From Sphingomonadales bacterium BRH_c3 (lineage in GTDB: Bacteria > Pseudomonadota > Alphaproteobacteria > Sphingomonadales > Sphingomonadaceae), in the NCBI GenBank assembly GCA_001515985.1, contig LOET01000091.1, positions 1 through 32,571 of the forward strand: a DNA stretch of 32,571 nucleotides. Reading direction: 5' to 3'. The notes under the pieces were generated by a model that was not told where the DNA came from, did no database searches, and worked only from the letters and a program-made list of their open reading frames with translations. Below, piece after piece: positions 16,085 through 23,417 of this stretch (positions are counted from its first letter, which is position 1; every line of letters starts with the position of its first letter). Both the position numbers and the translations under genes were made by a program.

Positions 16085-17629
16085 TTGTCCCAGATCCGCC
16101 ATGCCCTCGACGTCAAACGCGAGGACGACTTTTCCCACTGGTATCAGGAGGTCATCTCCGCCGCTGACATGGCCGAGGAATCGGGTGTGCGCGGTTGCAT
16201 GGTCATCAAGCCGTGGGGCTATGGTATCTGGGAACGCATCCAGCGCCTGATGGATGACCGGATCAAGGCTGCGGGCGTCCAGAACTGCTATTTTCCGATC
16301 TTCATCCCCTTGAAGAATTTCGAACGCGAAGCCGAACATGTCGAAGGTTTTGCCAAGGAGATGGCGGTTGTCACCCATCATCGGCTGATCTCCGATGGCA
16401 AGGGCAGGTTGATCCCCGATCCTGAGGCGAAACTGGAAGAGCCGCTGGTGGTGAGGCCGACCTCTGAAACGATCATCGGCGATGCCATGGCGCGCTGGAT
16501 CCAGAGCTGGCGTGACCTGCCGCTGCTGACCAACCAATGGGCCAATGTTGTCCGGTGGGAAATGCGCACCCGCATGTTCCTGCGCACCAGCGAATTCCTG
16601 TGGCAGGAAGGGCATACCGCGCATGAGAACCGCGAGCAGGCGCTGGAGGAAACCCACCGTGCGCTGGAAATGTATCGTGCCTGCGCTGAAGAGGATATGG
16701 CGCTGCCGGTGATCGCGGGAGAAAAGCCGGAGAACGAGCGTTTTCCAGGCGCGGTCGAAACCTGGTCAATCGAGGCGATGATGCAGGACGGCAAGGCGCT
16801 GCAGGCTGGCACCAGTCATTTTCTCGGCACCAATTTCGCCCATGCTGCGGGGATCAAGTATCAGGACCGCGAAGGCCGCGAGCAATTCTGCCACACCACC
16901 AGCTGGGGCATGTCGACCCGCATGATCGGCGGCGTTATCATGACCCATGGTGATGATGACGGGCTGCGTGTGCCGCCCAGGATCGCGCCACAGCAAGTGG
17001 TGATCATTCCAATGCTGCGTGACAAGCCTGAGGATGCGGACGTGCTGGCATATTGCGAAGAGCTCCATCGTCAACTGGCCGTTCAACATTCGATGGACGA
17101 GCCGGTGCGCGTGCTGCTCGACAAGAAGCCCGGCCAGGCTGCCGCCAAACGCTGGGGCTGGGTGCGCAAGGGCGCGCCCGTGATTATCGAAGTCGGCCCG
17201 CGAGACATGGCGGAAGGCAAGGTGGCGATGATCCGCCGTGACAGGCTGTGGAACACGGAAACTGGCAAGGTCGCGTTCCAGTTCATGGCACGCGAAGAAT
17301 GCGTCAGCGGAATCGATGCACTGTTGGCCGATATCCAGAAATCCCTGTTCGAAGAGGCTGCCGCTCGCCGCGATGCCAATATCACCCGCGGGGTCACTTC
17401 ACTCGATGAAGTCGCCGCCTTCTATGACGGTTCCAGGAAATTCCCCGGCTGGATCGAGGTGCAATGGTCGAAACCGACCGGTGCCGTGCTGGAAAAGGTG
17501 GTCGAGACATTGAAGGAGCACAAGCTGACGATCCGCAATGTGCCGCGCGATGCTGCGCCTGCTGACGATAAGTGTATATTCACCGGCGAGGCTGCGGTTG
17601 AACGAATTCTGATCGGACGGGCTTACTGA
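16085..17629 (+). CDS. proS: Prolyl-tRNA synthetase, archaeal/eukaryote-like (type 3)
   Basis: ProRS charges tRNA-Pro with proline. The 514-residue product is a class II synthetase with motif 2 RWEMRTRMFLRTSEFLWQEGHTAH and an anticodon-binding domain from about residue 300. The N-terminal block (GCMVIKPWGYGIWERIQ) and the terminal tyrosine (ILIGRAY) mark the archaeal/eukaryote-like form, in which the last Tyr carboxylate approaches the active site; the bacterial INS editing insert is absent. I chose the TTG at 16085: AGGAA stands 8 bases upstream, and the resulting N-terminus (SQIRHALDVKRE) fits relatives. The frame is open up to 16034 but that stretch has no family match. rnr begins 1 base after the stop. 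Confidence 0.93.
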   Translation: MSQIRHALDVKREDDFSHWYQEVISAADMAEESGVRGCMVIKPWGYGIWERIQRLMDDRIKAAGVQNCYFPIFIPLKNFEREAEHVEGFAKEMAVVTHHRLISDGKGRLIPDPEAKLEEPLVVRPTSETIIGDAMARWIQSWRDLPLLTNQWANVVRWEMRTRMFLRTSEFLWQEGHTAHENREQALEETHRALEMYRACAEEDMALPVIAGEKPENERFPGAVETWSIEAMMQDGKALQAGTSHFLGTNFAHAAGIKYQDREGREQFCHTTSWGMSTRMIGGVIMTHGDDDGLRVPPRIAPQQVVIIPMLRDKPEDADVLAYCEELHRQLAVQHSMDEPVRVLLDKKPGQAAAKRWGWVRKGAPVIIEVGPRDMAEGKVAMIRRDRLWNTETGKVAFQFMAREECVSGIDALLADIQKSLFEEAAARRDANITRGVTSLDEVAAFYDGSRKFPGWIEVQWSKPTGAVLEKVVETLKEHKLTIRNVPRDAAPADDKCIFTGEAAVERILIGRAY

Positions 17630-17630
17630 T

Positions 17631-19922
17631 TTGGCGAAAGCTCCAACCAAGCGCCCTCAAGGCATGCCCAGCAAGGAACAGATACTCGAATTCCTTCAAT
17701 CGTCTGACATTCCGGCTGGCAAGCGCGAGATCGCCAAGGCGTTTGGCCTCAAGGGCCAGGAAAAGATCGCGCTCAAACGGCTGCTCAAGGACATGGCCGA
17801 AGAAGGCATGATCGACGGCAAGAAAGCCGCCTATCACCGCATGGGCGGTGTGCCCAAGGTAACCGTGCTGCGTGTGATCGAGATCGCGGATGGCGAAGCA
17901 ATCGCCATTCCTGACAATTGGTCGCCTGACGCGCCCGGTGAACCACCGCGCCTGACCATGCGCGAATTGAAGGACAAAGGCGGAAAACGGATGCCCGCGC
18001 TCAAACGCGGCGACCGCGTGCTCTCGCGGACCGAGGAAACCGGGCGCGGCTGGATCGCGCATCCGATGAAAAAACTGCCCGCGCGCACCGAAGGGCTGAT
18101 GGGCGTGGTGGAGATCGACGGCAGCGGCAAGGCCTGGCTTGCCCCGGTCGACAAGCGCGTCCGCAATTCGTCGCCAATCGCCGATCTGGGCGAGGCGGAG
18201 GAAGGCCAGTTGGTAATCGCCGAGCGGGTGGGGCGCTCTGATCGTTCGGGCGTCAAGGTGATCGAAGTGGTGGGCGATCCGCTCGCTCCGAAAAGCTTCA
18301 GCCTGATTGCCATCGCCAAGCACGGCATCCCGCATGTGTTCCCGCAAGAGTCGCTGCGCGAAGCGGAAGAGGCGGCCAAGCTGGCGCTCAGCAGCGAACA
18401 CCGCGAGGATTTGCGACACCTGCCGATCATTGCGATCGATCCGGCCGACGCGCGCGACCATGACGATGCGATCTGGGCAGAGCCTGACGGGCAGGGCGGC
18501 TTCAACGCGCTCGTCGCGATTGCCGATGTCAGCTACTACGTGCGACCCGGTGGCGAGCTCGACCGCGAGGCGAGGAAGCGCGGCAATTCGGTCTATTTCC
18601 CTGACCGGGTCGTGCCGATGCTGCCCGAGGTGCTCAGCGCCGATGTGTGCTCGCTGCGCGAAGGTGAGGACCGTGCGGCCATGGCGTGCCATTTGCGGGT
18701 TGACGGGCACGGCAATGTTACGAAGTTCCATTTCACTCGCGCGCTGGTGCGGATCGCGCACAACATCGCCTATGAAGATGCCCAGGCGGCGATAGATGAT
18801 GGCACCGCGCCAGAGCACCTGAAGCATTTATGGGCCTGCTGGCGGGCGCTGGAGAAGGCGCGCCACGCTCGCGACCCGCTCGAACTCGAATTGCCCGAAC
18901 GCCGCGTGGTGCTCGACGAGCAAGGCCAGATCGCGGAAATCGCTGTGCGCGAACGGCTCGACGCGCACCGCGTGGTCGAGGATTTCATGATCGCCGCCAA
19001 TGTCGCGGCGGCCAAGGCGCTCGAGGCCAAGACCGCGCCGGTGGTTTACCGGGTGCATGAACCGCCTGCGCGCGAGAAGCTGCTTGCTCTGCGTGACTAT
19101 CTCGCCACCTTCGGGCGCAAGCTCGCGCTGGGCCAGGTCATCACCCCCTCGCTGTTCAATCGCATGCTCAAGGATGTGAGCGACGAGGGAGAAAAGGCGC
19201 AGGTGATGGAGGCGGTGCTGCGCAGCCAGATGCAGGCCTATTACGGACCGAGCAATGCCGGGCATTTCGGGCTTGCGCTGGGCAGCTACGCCCATTTCAC
19301 TTCGCCGATCCGACGCTATGCCGATCTGCTGGTGCACCGCGCGCTGGTCGATGCCTACAAGCTGGAACAGCCCAGGCCCAAAAACGCCAACCTGCCCGAA
19401 GCCACCGGACTTTCTGACCGCGACCGTTCCAGCCTGCAGCAGGTTTCCGACGCGATCAGCCAGGCAGAGCGGCGCGCAATGGAGGCCGAACGCGATACGA
19501 TCGATCGCTATGTCGCGGCCTGGCTTTCAAGCCGGCTAGGCGAAATCTTCGACACCCGCATCACCGGTGTGCAGGCCTTCGGCTTCTTCGCCACGATCAC
19601 CGGGCTGGGGGGCGACGGGCTGGTGCCGGTCTCCACGCTGGGCCGCGAGCACTTTCGCTATGAGGAGGCGGCGCAGGTGCTGGTCGGCGAAAGCAGCGGC
19701 ACCCGCTATGCCATGGGCGACAAGCTCAAGCTCAAGCTGGCAGAGGCCAATCCGCTTACCGGCGCGCTCAAATTCGTGCCGGTTGATGGCGAGGGGCAGG
19801 AAATCGAACCGCGCGGCCACCGGCCGCCGCCGCGCCGCAGCGAAAAACCAGCAGGCAAGCGCATGGCCGGAAAACGCGGCAGGCCAGGCAACATCCGCCA
19901 CCAGGGGCGCCGCAAGCGTTAA
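17631..19922 (+). CDS. rnr: Ribonuclease R
   Basis: RNase R is a processive 3'-5' exoribonuclease able to digest structured RNA. The 763-residue product has an N-terminal winged-helix domain (about residues 16-65), cold-shock-like domains, the RNB catalytic domain with its aspartate cluster IDPADARDHDDAIW (about residues 268-281) and the later HFTSPIRRYADLLVHR, an S1 domain (TGVQAFGFFATITGLGGDGLVP, about residues 644-665), and a very basic Arg/Lys-rich tail. The TTG at 17631, one base after proS, gives the start MAKAPTKRPQG; an ATG at 17664 is the alternative. Co-transcription with proS is likely. It converges on the universal stress gene, 12 bases away, with only a weak 6-bp inverted repeat across the junction. 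Confidence 0.95.
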   Translation: MAKAPTKRPQGMPSKEQILEFLQSSDIPAGKREIAKAFGLKGQEKIALKRLLKDMAEEGMIDGKKAAYHRMGGVPKVTVLRVIEIADGEAIAIPDNWSPDAPGEPPRLTMRELKDKGGKRMPALKRGDRVLSRTEETGRGWIAHPMKKLPARTEGLMGVVEIDGSGKAWLAPVDKRVRNSSPIADLGEAEEGQLVIAERVGRSDRSGVKVIEVVGDPLAPKSFSLIAIAKHGIPHVFPQESLREAEEAAKLALSSEHREDLRHLPIIAIDPADARDHDDAIWAEPDGQGGFNALVAIADVSYYVRPGGELDREARKRGNSVYFPDRVVPMLPEVLSADVCSLREGEDRAAMACHLRVDGHGNVTKFHFTRALVRIAHNIAYEDAQAAIDDGTAPEHLKHLWACWRALEKARHARDPLELELPERRVVLDEQGQIAEIAVRERLDAHRVVEDFMIAANVAAAKALEAKTAPVVYRVHEPPAREKLLALRDYLATFGRKLALGQVITPSLFNRMLKDVSDEGEKAQVMEAVLRSQMQAYYGPSNAGHFGLALGSYAHFTSPIRRYADLLVHRALVDAYKLEQPRPKNANLPEATGLSDRDRSSLQQVSDAISQAERRAMEAERDTIDRYVAAWLSSRLGEIFDTRITGVQAFGFFATITGLGGDGLVPVSTLGREHFRYEEAAQVLVGESSGTRYAMGDKLKLKLAEANPLTGALKFVPVDGEGQEIEPRGHRPPPRRSEKPAGKRMAGKRGRPGNIRHQGRRKR

Positions 19923-19934
19923 CTGGCCAAAACG

Positions 19935-20381
19935 CTAGATTGCGCCTGCTTCCTCGTCGTAGTCCGCTGGAATTATGTAGAGCGGGCAGGGCAGGGTGCC
20001 CACATTGGCAGAGAAATGCGTCACGAGCGGTCCGGGATTATTGCCCTTGGCAGCGCCGAGCACCAGCGCGGCCACCTCTTTATGTTGTTCGAGATATTCT
20101 CGAATCACGCGCTGCCCACCGCCCAAGATCACCGAAATCGTGGGCATCACGCCCATTTCGGCCAGCAGGCTGCCGGCCGCACCATGCGCCAGCATTTCCG
20201 CGCGGTCGCGCGCTTCCTGTTCGATCGTCGCCTGCACCCCGCCAAAGGCGCTGATGTTCTGTTGCGGAACCAGCGCAAGGATGTGCACGCCGCCGTCCAC
20301 AGCACCCGCGCGGCGCGCCGCAAACCGCAGGGCGGAACGGGCCTCGTCGGTCTCGTCAATCACTACCAAAAAGACGCGCAT
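19935..20381 (-). CDS. Universal stress protein (UspA family)
   Basis: The 148-residue product is a single Usp domain. MRVFLVVIDETDEARSALRFA is the typical first strand and helix, and LVLGAAKGNNPGPLVTH near residues 108-124 stands in place of the GxxGx9G(S/T) ATP-binding motif, which is only partly conserved. Family members respond to starvation or redox stress; a direct role here is unknown. I chose the ATG at 20381 because AAAGGGAG lies 9 bases before it; the frame runs 28 codons further upstream but that extension has no family match. The gene is divergent from the E2 gene across 123 bases. Confidence 0.85.
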   Translation of the reverse strand: MRVFLVVIDETDEARSALRFAARRAGAVDGGVHILALVPQQNISAFGGVQATIEQEARDRAEMLAHGAAGSLLAEMGVMPTISVILGGGQRVIREYLEQHKEVAALVLGAAKGNNPGPLVTHFSANVGTLPCPLYIIPADYDEEAGAI

Positions 20382-20469
20382 GAACTGTGGCTCCCTTTGC
20401 CGCAGGGTATCTGCTGAAAACGTATTCTTCGCAAGAACCTTGCCCCAGCCTCGCGAATTCGGCACAGGC

Positions 20470-20482
20470 TTACGTCGCGTAA
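20470..20482. promoter_or_regulatory. Perfect palindrome upstream of E2 gene
   Basis: TTACGTCGCGTAA is an inverted repeat of TTACG and CGTAA around 3 bases, 22 bases before the E2 start and just ahead of its ribosome site (AGGAAAGGG). It lies in the gap shared with the divergent stress gene. It looks like an operator; the regulator is not known. Confidence 0.35.
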
Positions 20483-20504
20483 AGGAAAGGGAATCTCTCC
20501 AGCG

Positions 20505-21812
20505 ATGCCGATTGAAATCAAGATGCCCGCTCTCTCGCCCACCATGGAAGAAGGCACGCTTGCAAAGTGGCTGGTGAAACCGGGTGACCAGATCAAGTCT
20601 GGCGATATCATGGCGGAAATCGAAACCGACAAGGCGACGATGGAATTCGAAGCCGTCGATGAAGGCACGCTGGTATCGATCACGGTCGAAGAGGGCAGCG
20701 AAAACGTCAAGGTGGGCACGGTTATCGCCGTGCTTGCGGAGGAAGGCGAAGATGTGGACGCGGTGGCCTCGGCTCCTGCACCTGCACCTTCACCTACGCC
20801 GTCACCTACGCCGTCACCTGCGACAGATGCCGCCCCGGCTTCGGCGGCGTCAGAACCAGCGCCGGCGGCGTCAGCTCCGGCACCGGCTTCAGCTGCACCC
20901 GCGCCCTCCGGTGATCGTATCGTTGCATCACCTTTGGCCAAGCGCATCGCCGAGCAAAAAGGGCTCGACCTTTCGGCCATCAAGGGCAGCGGCCCCAATG
21001 GCCGCATCGTCAAGGCCGATCTCGAGGGAGCATCTGCAGCCCCCTCCGCTCGTGCTGAGCCTGTCGAAGGACAGGAAGCCAAGGCCCAGCAACCAGCACC
21101 GCAGCTTGGCGGCGATCTTGACGCGCCTTACGAGGAGCAGAAGCTCAACAATGTCCGCAAGGTCATCGCCCGCCGCCTGACCGAAGCCAAGCAGACCGTT
21201 CCGCATATCTACCTTACGGTGGACGTGCGGCTTGATGCGCTCTTGAAGCTGCGTTCGCAGCTCAACGCCTCGCTCGAACCCGACGGGATCAAGCTCTCAG
21301 TCAACGACCTGCTGATCAAGGCGCTCGCCCGCGCGCTCGCCCGCGTGCCCAAATGCAATGTCAGCTTCCAGGGCGATGTGCTGCACCAATATTCGCGGCA
21401 GGATATCTCGGTTGCGGTGGCGGCGCCTTCGGGCCTCATCACCCCGATCATCCGCGATGCAGGCCGCAAGGGACTGGCGCAGATCAGCACCGAGATGAAG
21501 GAACTGGCGGGCAAGGCCAAGGAGGGCAAGCTTCAGCCGCACGAATACCAGGGCGGCACCGCCAGCCTCTCCAACCTCGGCATGTTCGGCACCAAGCAGT
21601 TCGACGCGGTGATCAACCCGCCGCAGGGCATGATCCTGGCGGTGGGCGCAGGTGAGCAGCGGCCCTGGGTGGTCGATGGCGCGCTTTCCGTGGCGACGGT
21701 TATGAGCGCCACCGGCAGCTTCGACCACCGTGCGATCGACGGCGCCGACGGTGCGGCGCTGATGCAGGCGTTCCAGCAGCTGTGCGAAAACCCGATGGGG
21801 CTGGTGGTTTGA
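20505..21812 (+). CDS. pdhC: Pyruvate dehydrogenase complex E2 (dihydrolipoamide acetyltransferase)
   Basis: E2 forms the core of the complex and moves acetyl groups from its lipoyl arm to CoA. The 435-residue product has one N-terminal lipoyl domain (lipoylated Lys43 in [11 protein letters not shown]), an Ala/Pro-rich linker (about residues 85-140, with a tandem 12-bp repeat at 20791-20814), a peripheral subunit-binding domain ([20 protein letters not shown], about 145-180), a second linker, and the catalytic domain ending with the [12 protein letters not shown] active-site motif. The [12 protein letters not shown] opening favours pyruvate over other 2-oxoacids. The E1 genes are not in the window. 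Part of the second linker (about residues 181-189) is encoded by a sphingomonad-type repeat. lpd follows 172 bases later and probably works with it. Confidence 0.93.
   Translation: MPIEIKMPALSPTMEEGTLAKWLVKPGDQIKSGDIMAEIETDKATMEFEAVDEGTLVSITVEEGSENVKVGTVIAVLAEEGEDVDAVASAPAPAPSPTPSPTPSPATDAAPASAASEPAPAASAPAPASAAPAPSGDRIVASPLAKRIAEQKGLDLSAIKGSGPNGRIVKADLEGASAAPSARAEPVEGQEAKAQQPAPQLGGDLDAPYEEQKLNNVRKVIARRLTEAKQTVPHIYLTVDVRLDALLKLRSQLNASLEPDGIKLSVNDLLIKALARALARVPKCNVSFQGDVLHQYSRQDISVAVAAPSGLITPIIRDAGRKGLAQISTEMKELAGKAKEGKLQPHEYQGGTASLSNLGMFGTKQFDAVINPPQGMILAVGAGEQRPWVVDGALSVATVMSATGSFDHRAIDGADGAALMQAFQQLCENPMGLVV
21046..21072. repeat. Sphingomonad-type short interspersed repeat, in frame inside pdhC
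   Basis: The 27 bases contain GTGCTGAGCCTGTCGAAGG (21052-21070). I recall this motif as a very common short interspersed repeat in sphingomonad and related genomes, normally between genes. In another frame it gives the tell-tale peptide LVLSLSKD. Here it lies within the E2 gene, in the flexible linker before the catalytic domain, where it is read in frame as [10 protein letters not shown]. No second copy was found in the window. Confidence 0.6.
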
Positions 21813-21944
21813 TCAGCTGGCTGTCCTACAGAACGCAATTCGTGCGATGAGTTCGGGATGTCTGCTCGCCACTCTAGCCGCCGCGTTGCGAAAGTAATGG
21901 GCCGCTCTGTCTGGAGCGAATTCATCTTCAGGACCGTGTTCCAT
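21813..21944 (-). CDS. Possible small protein between pdhC and lpd
   Basis: The 172-base gap between the E2 and lpd genes holds an antisense frame of 43 codons starting MEHGPEDEFAPDRAAHYF, with AGGA (21954-21957 on the - strand) 8 bases before the ATG; an ATG three codons upstream (21953) is an alternative. The predicted product is a charged, helix-forming peptide (RNAAARVASRHPELIARI). I do not recognise it. It contains several AGA/AGG codons, which are unusual here, so it may be a gene remnant or chance. Its stop lies directly against the E2 stop. Confidence 0.28.
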   Translation of the reverse strand: MEHGPEDEFAPDRAAHYFRNAAARVASRHPELIARIAFCRTAS

Positions 21945-21984
21945 GTGTTCCATCCTGTAGGACTCTGAAAGAGGTAATGCAGTA

Positions 21985-23394
21985 ATGTCAGCTAGTTACG
22001 ACGTCATCGTTCTCGGCTCCGGACCCGGCGGTTATGTTGCCGCCATTCGCTGTGCGCAGCTGGGCCTGAAAACCGCCATCGTCGAGCGCGAGAATCTGGG
22101 CGGTATCTGCCTCAACTGGGGCTGCATCCCGACCAAGGCGCTGCTACGTTCGGCCGAGATATTCCATTATATGCAGCACGCCAAGGATTATGGCCTTGTT
22201 GCCAAAGAGATAGAGGCCGATCTTGAGGCGGTGGTGAAGCGCAGCCGCGGGGTGGCCAAACAACTGAACCAGGGCGTCACGCACCTGATGAAGAAAAACA
22301 AGATCACCGTCCACATGGGCGAGGGCGCGCTGACCGGCCCGACCACGCTGACGGTGAAATCGGACAAGGGTGAGGAAAAGCTCACTGCCAAGCACGTGAT
22401 CGTCGCCACCGGAGCCCGAGCGCGCGACCTGCCCTTTGCGCCTGCTGACGGCAAGCGCATCTGGACCTATCGCACCGCCATGACGCCGCCCGAAATGCCG
22501 AAGAAGCTGCTGGTGATCGGCTCTGGCGCGATCGGAATCGAATTCGCCAGCTTCTACAACGACATGGGCGCGGAAGTGACTGTGGTCGAAATGCTCGACC
22601 GGGTGGTGCCGGTGGAAGATGCGGATGTCTCCGCCTTCCTCGAGAAATCGCTCGCCAAACAAGGCATGACGATCATGACCGGGGCCGGGGTGGAAGACCT
22701 GAAGGCCAGCGCCACCGGAGTGAAGGCTAAAATCAAGGACAAGGACGGCAAGGTCGCTGAGCACGAGTTCAGCCACGCCATCGTCGCCATCGGCATCGTG
22801 CCGAACACTGAGAATATCGGGCTCGACAAGCTGGTGGAGATGGACCGCGGTTTCATCCAGATCGATCCCTATGGCCGCACCAAAGCCAAGGGGCTGTGGG
22901 CGATCGGCGACTGCACTCCTGGCCCCTGGTTGGCGCACAAGGCAAGCCATGAGGGCGTGACTGCGGCCGAAGCGATCGCACAGGAGCTGGGCAACAAGGA
23001 CATGCACCCGCATCCGCTCGACCGCAATAACATCCCCGGTTGCACCTATTGCCACCCGCAGATCGCCAGCGTCGGCATGACCGAAGCCAAGGCCAAGGAA
23101 GCCGGATACGAGGTGAAGGTCGGCAATTTCCCCTTCATCGGCAATGGCAAGGCGATTGCGCTGGGCGAGGCGGAAGGCTTCATCAAGACGGTGTTCGACG
23201 CCAAGACCGGCGAACTGCTGGGCGCACACATGATCGGCGCAGAAGTGACCGAACTGATCCAGGGCTATACTGTGGGCAAGACGCTCGAGACGACCGAGGC
23301 GGAACTGATGCAGACCGTTTTCCCGCACCCCACGCTGTCCGAAATGATGCACGAAAGCGTGCTCGGCGCTTACGGGCGGGCGTTGCACATCTGA
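21985..23394 (+). CDS. lpdA: Dihydrolipoyl dehydrogenase (E3)
   Basis: E3 reoxidises the lipoyl arm of 2-oxoacid dehydrogenase complexes using FAD and NAD+. The 469-residue product shows the FAD-binding VIVLGSGPGGYVAAI near the N-terminus, the redox disulfide GGICLNWGCIPTKALL (Cys about 40 and 45), the NAD-binding LLVIGSGAIGIEFASF (about residues 173-188), the second FAD contact GLWAIGDCTPGPWLAHKA, and the C-terminal catalytic His/Glu pair in HPTLSEMMHES. GAAAGAGG stands about 10 bases before the ATG. It follows the E2 gene on the same strand and so probably serves the same complex. The antiporter gene begins 23 bases later. Confidence 0.96.
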   Translation: MSASYDVIVLGSGPGGYVAAIRCAQLGLKTAIVERENLGGICLNWGCIPTKALLRSAEIFHYMQHAKDYGLVAKEIEADLEAVVKRSRGVAKQLNQGVTHLMKKNKITVHMGEGALTGPTTLTVKSDKGEEKLTAKHVIVATGARARDLPFAPADGKRIWTYRTAMTPPEMPKKLLVIGSGAIGIEFASFYNDMGAEVTVVEMLDRVVPVEDADVSAFLEKSLAKQGMTIMTGAGVEDLKASATGVKAKIKDKDGKVAEHEFSHAIVAIGIVPNTENIGLDKLVEMDRGFIQIDPYGRTKAKGLWAIGDCTPGPWLAHKASHEGVTAAEAIAQELGNKDMHPHPLDRNNIPGCTYCHPQIASVGMTEAKAKEAGYEVKVGNFPFIGNGKAIALGEAEGFIKTVFDAKTGELLGAHMIGAEVTELIQGYTVGKTLETTEAELMQTVFPHPTLSEMMHESVLGAYGRALHI

Positions 23395-23417
23395 GCGGAG
23401 GCTGACAGGAAGGCGTA

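Noticed and set aside
15455-16657. 400-codon open frame opposite phaR/proS
   Set aside because: It spans the ends of two certain genes on the other strand and their gap; the protein has His/Asp-rich shadow composition and no motif.
17580-18827. 415-codon open frame opposite rnr
   Set aside because: Antisense shadow of RNase R; no family resemblance and no ribosome site.
19915-19936. 6-bp inverted repeat AGCGTT/AACGCT between rnr and the stress gene as a bidirectional terminator
   Set aside because: The stem is short, has a 10-base loop and lacks T-runs on either side.
20382-20465. 28-codon N-terminal extension of the stress protein
   Set aside because: It has no family match, and a strong ribosome site points to the ATG at 20381.
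20920-21180. Frame giving PLVLSLSKD in the E2 gene as a separate small gene
   Set aside because: This peptide is the known shadow translation of the interspersed repeat; the E2 frame explains the region.
21977-21985. Two-codon leader ATG CAG TAA overlapping the lpd start
   Set aside because: The GAGG is only 2 bases from this ATG, while it is well placed for the real lpd ATG; most likely chance.
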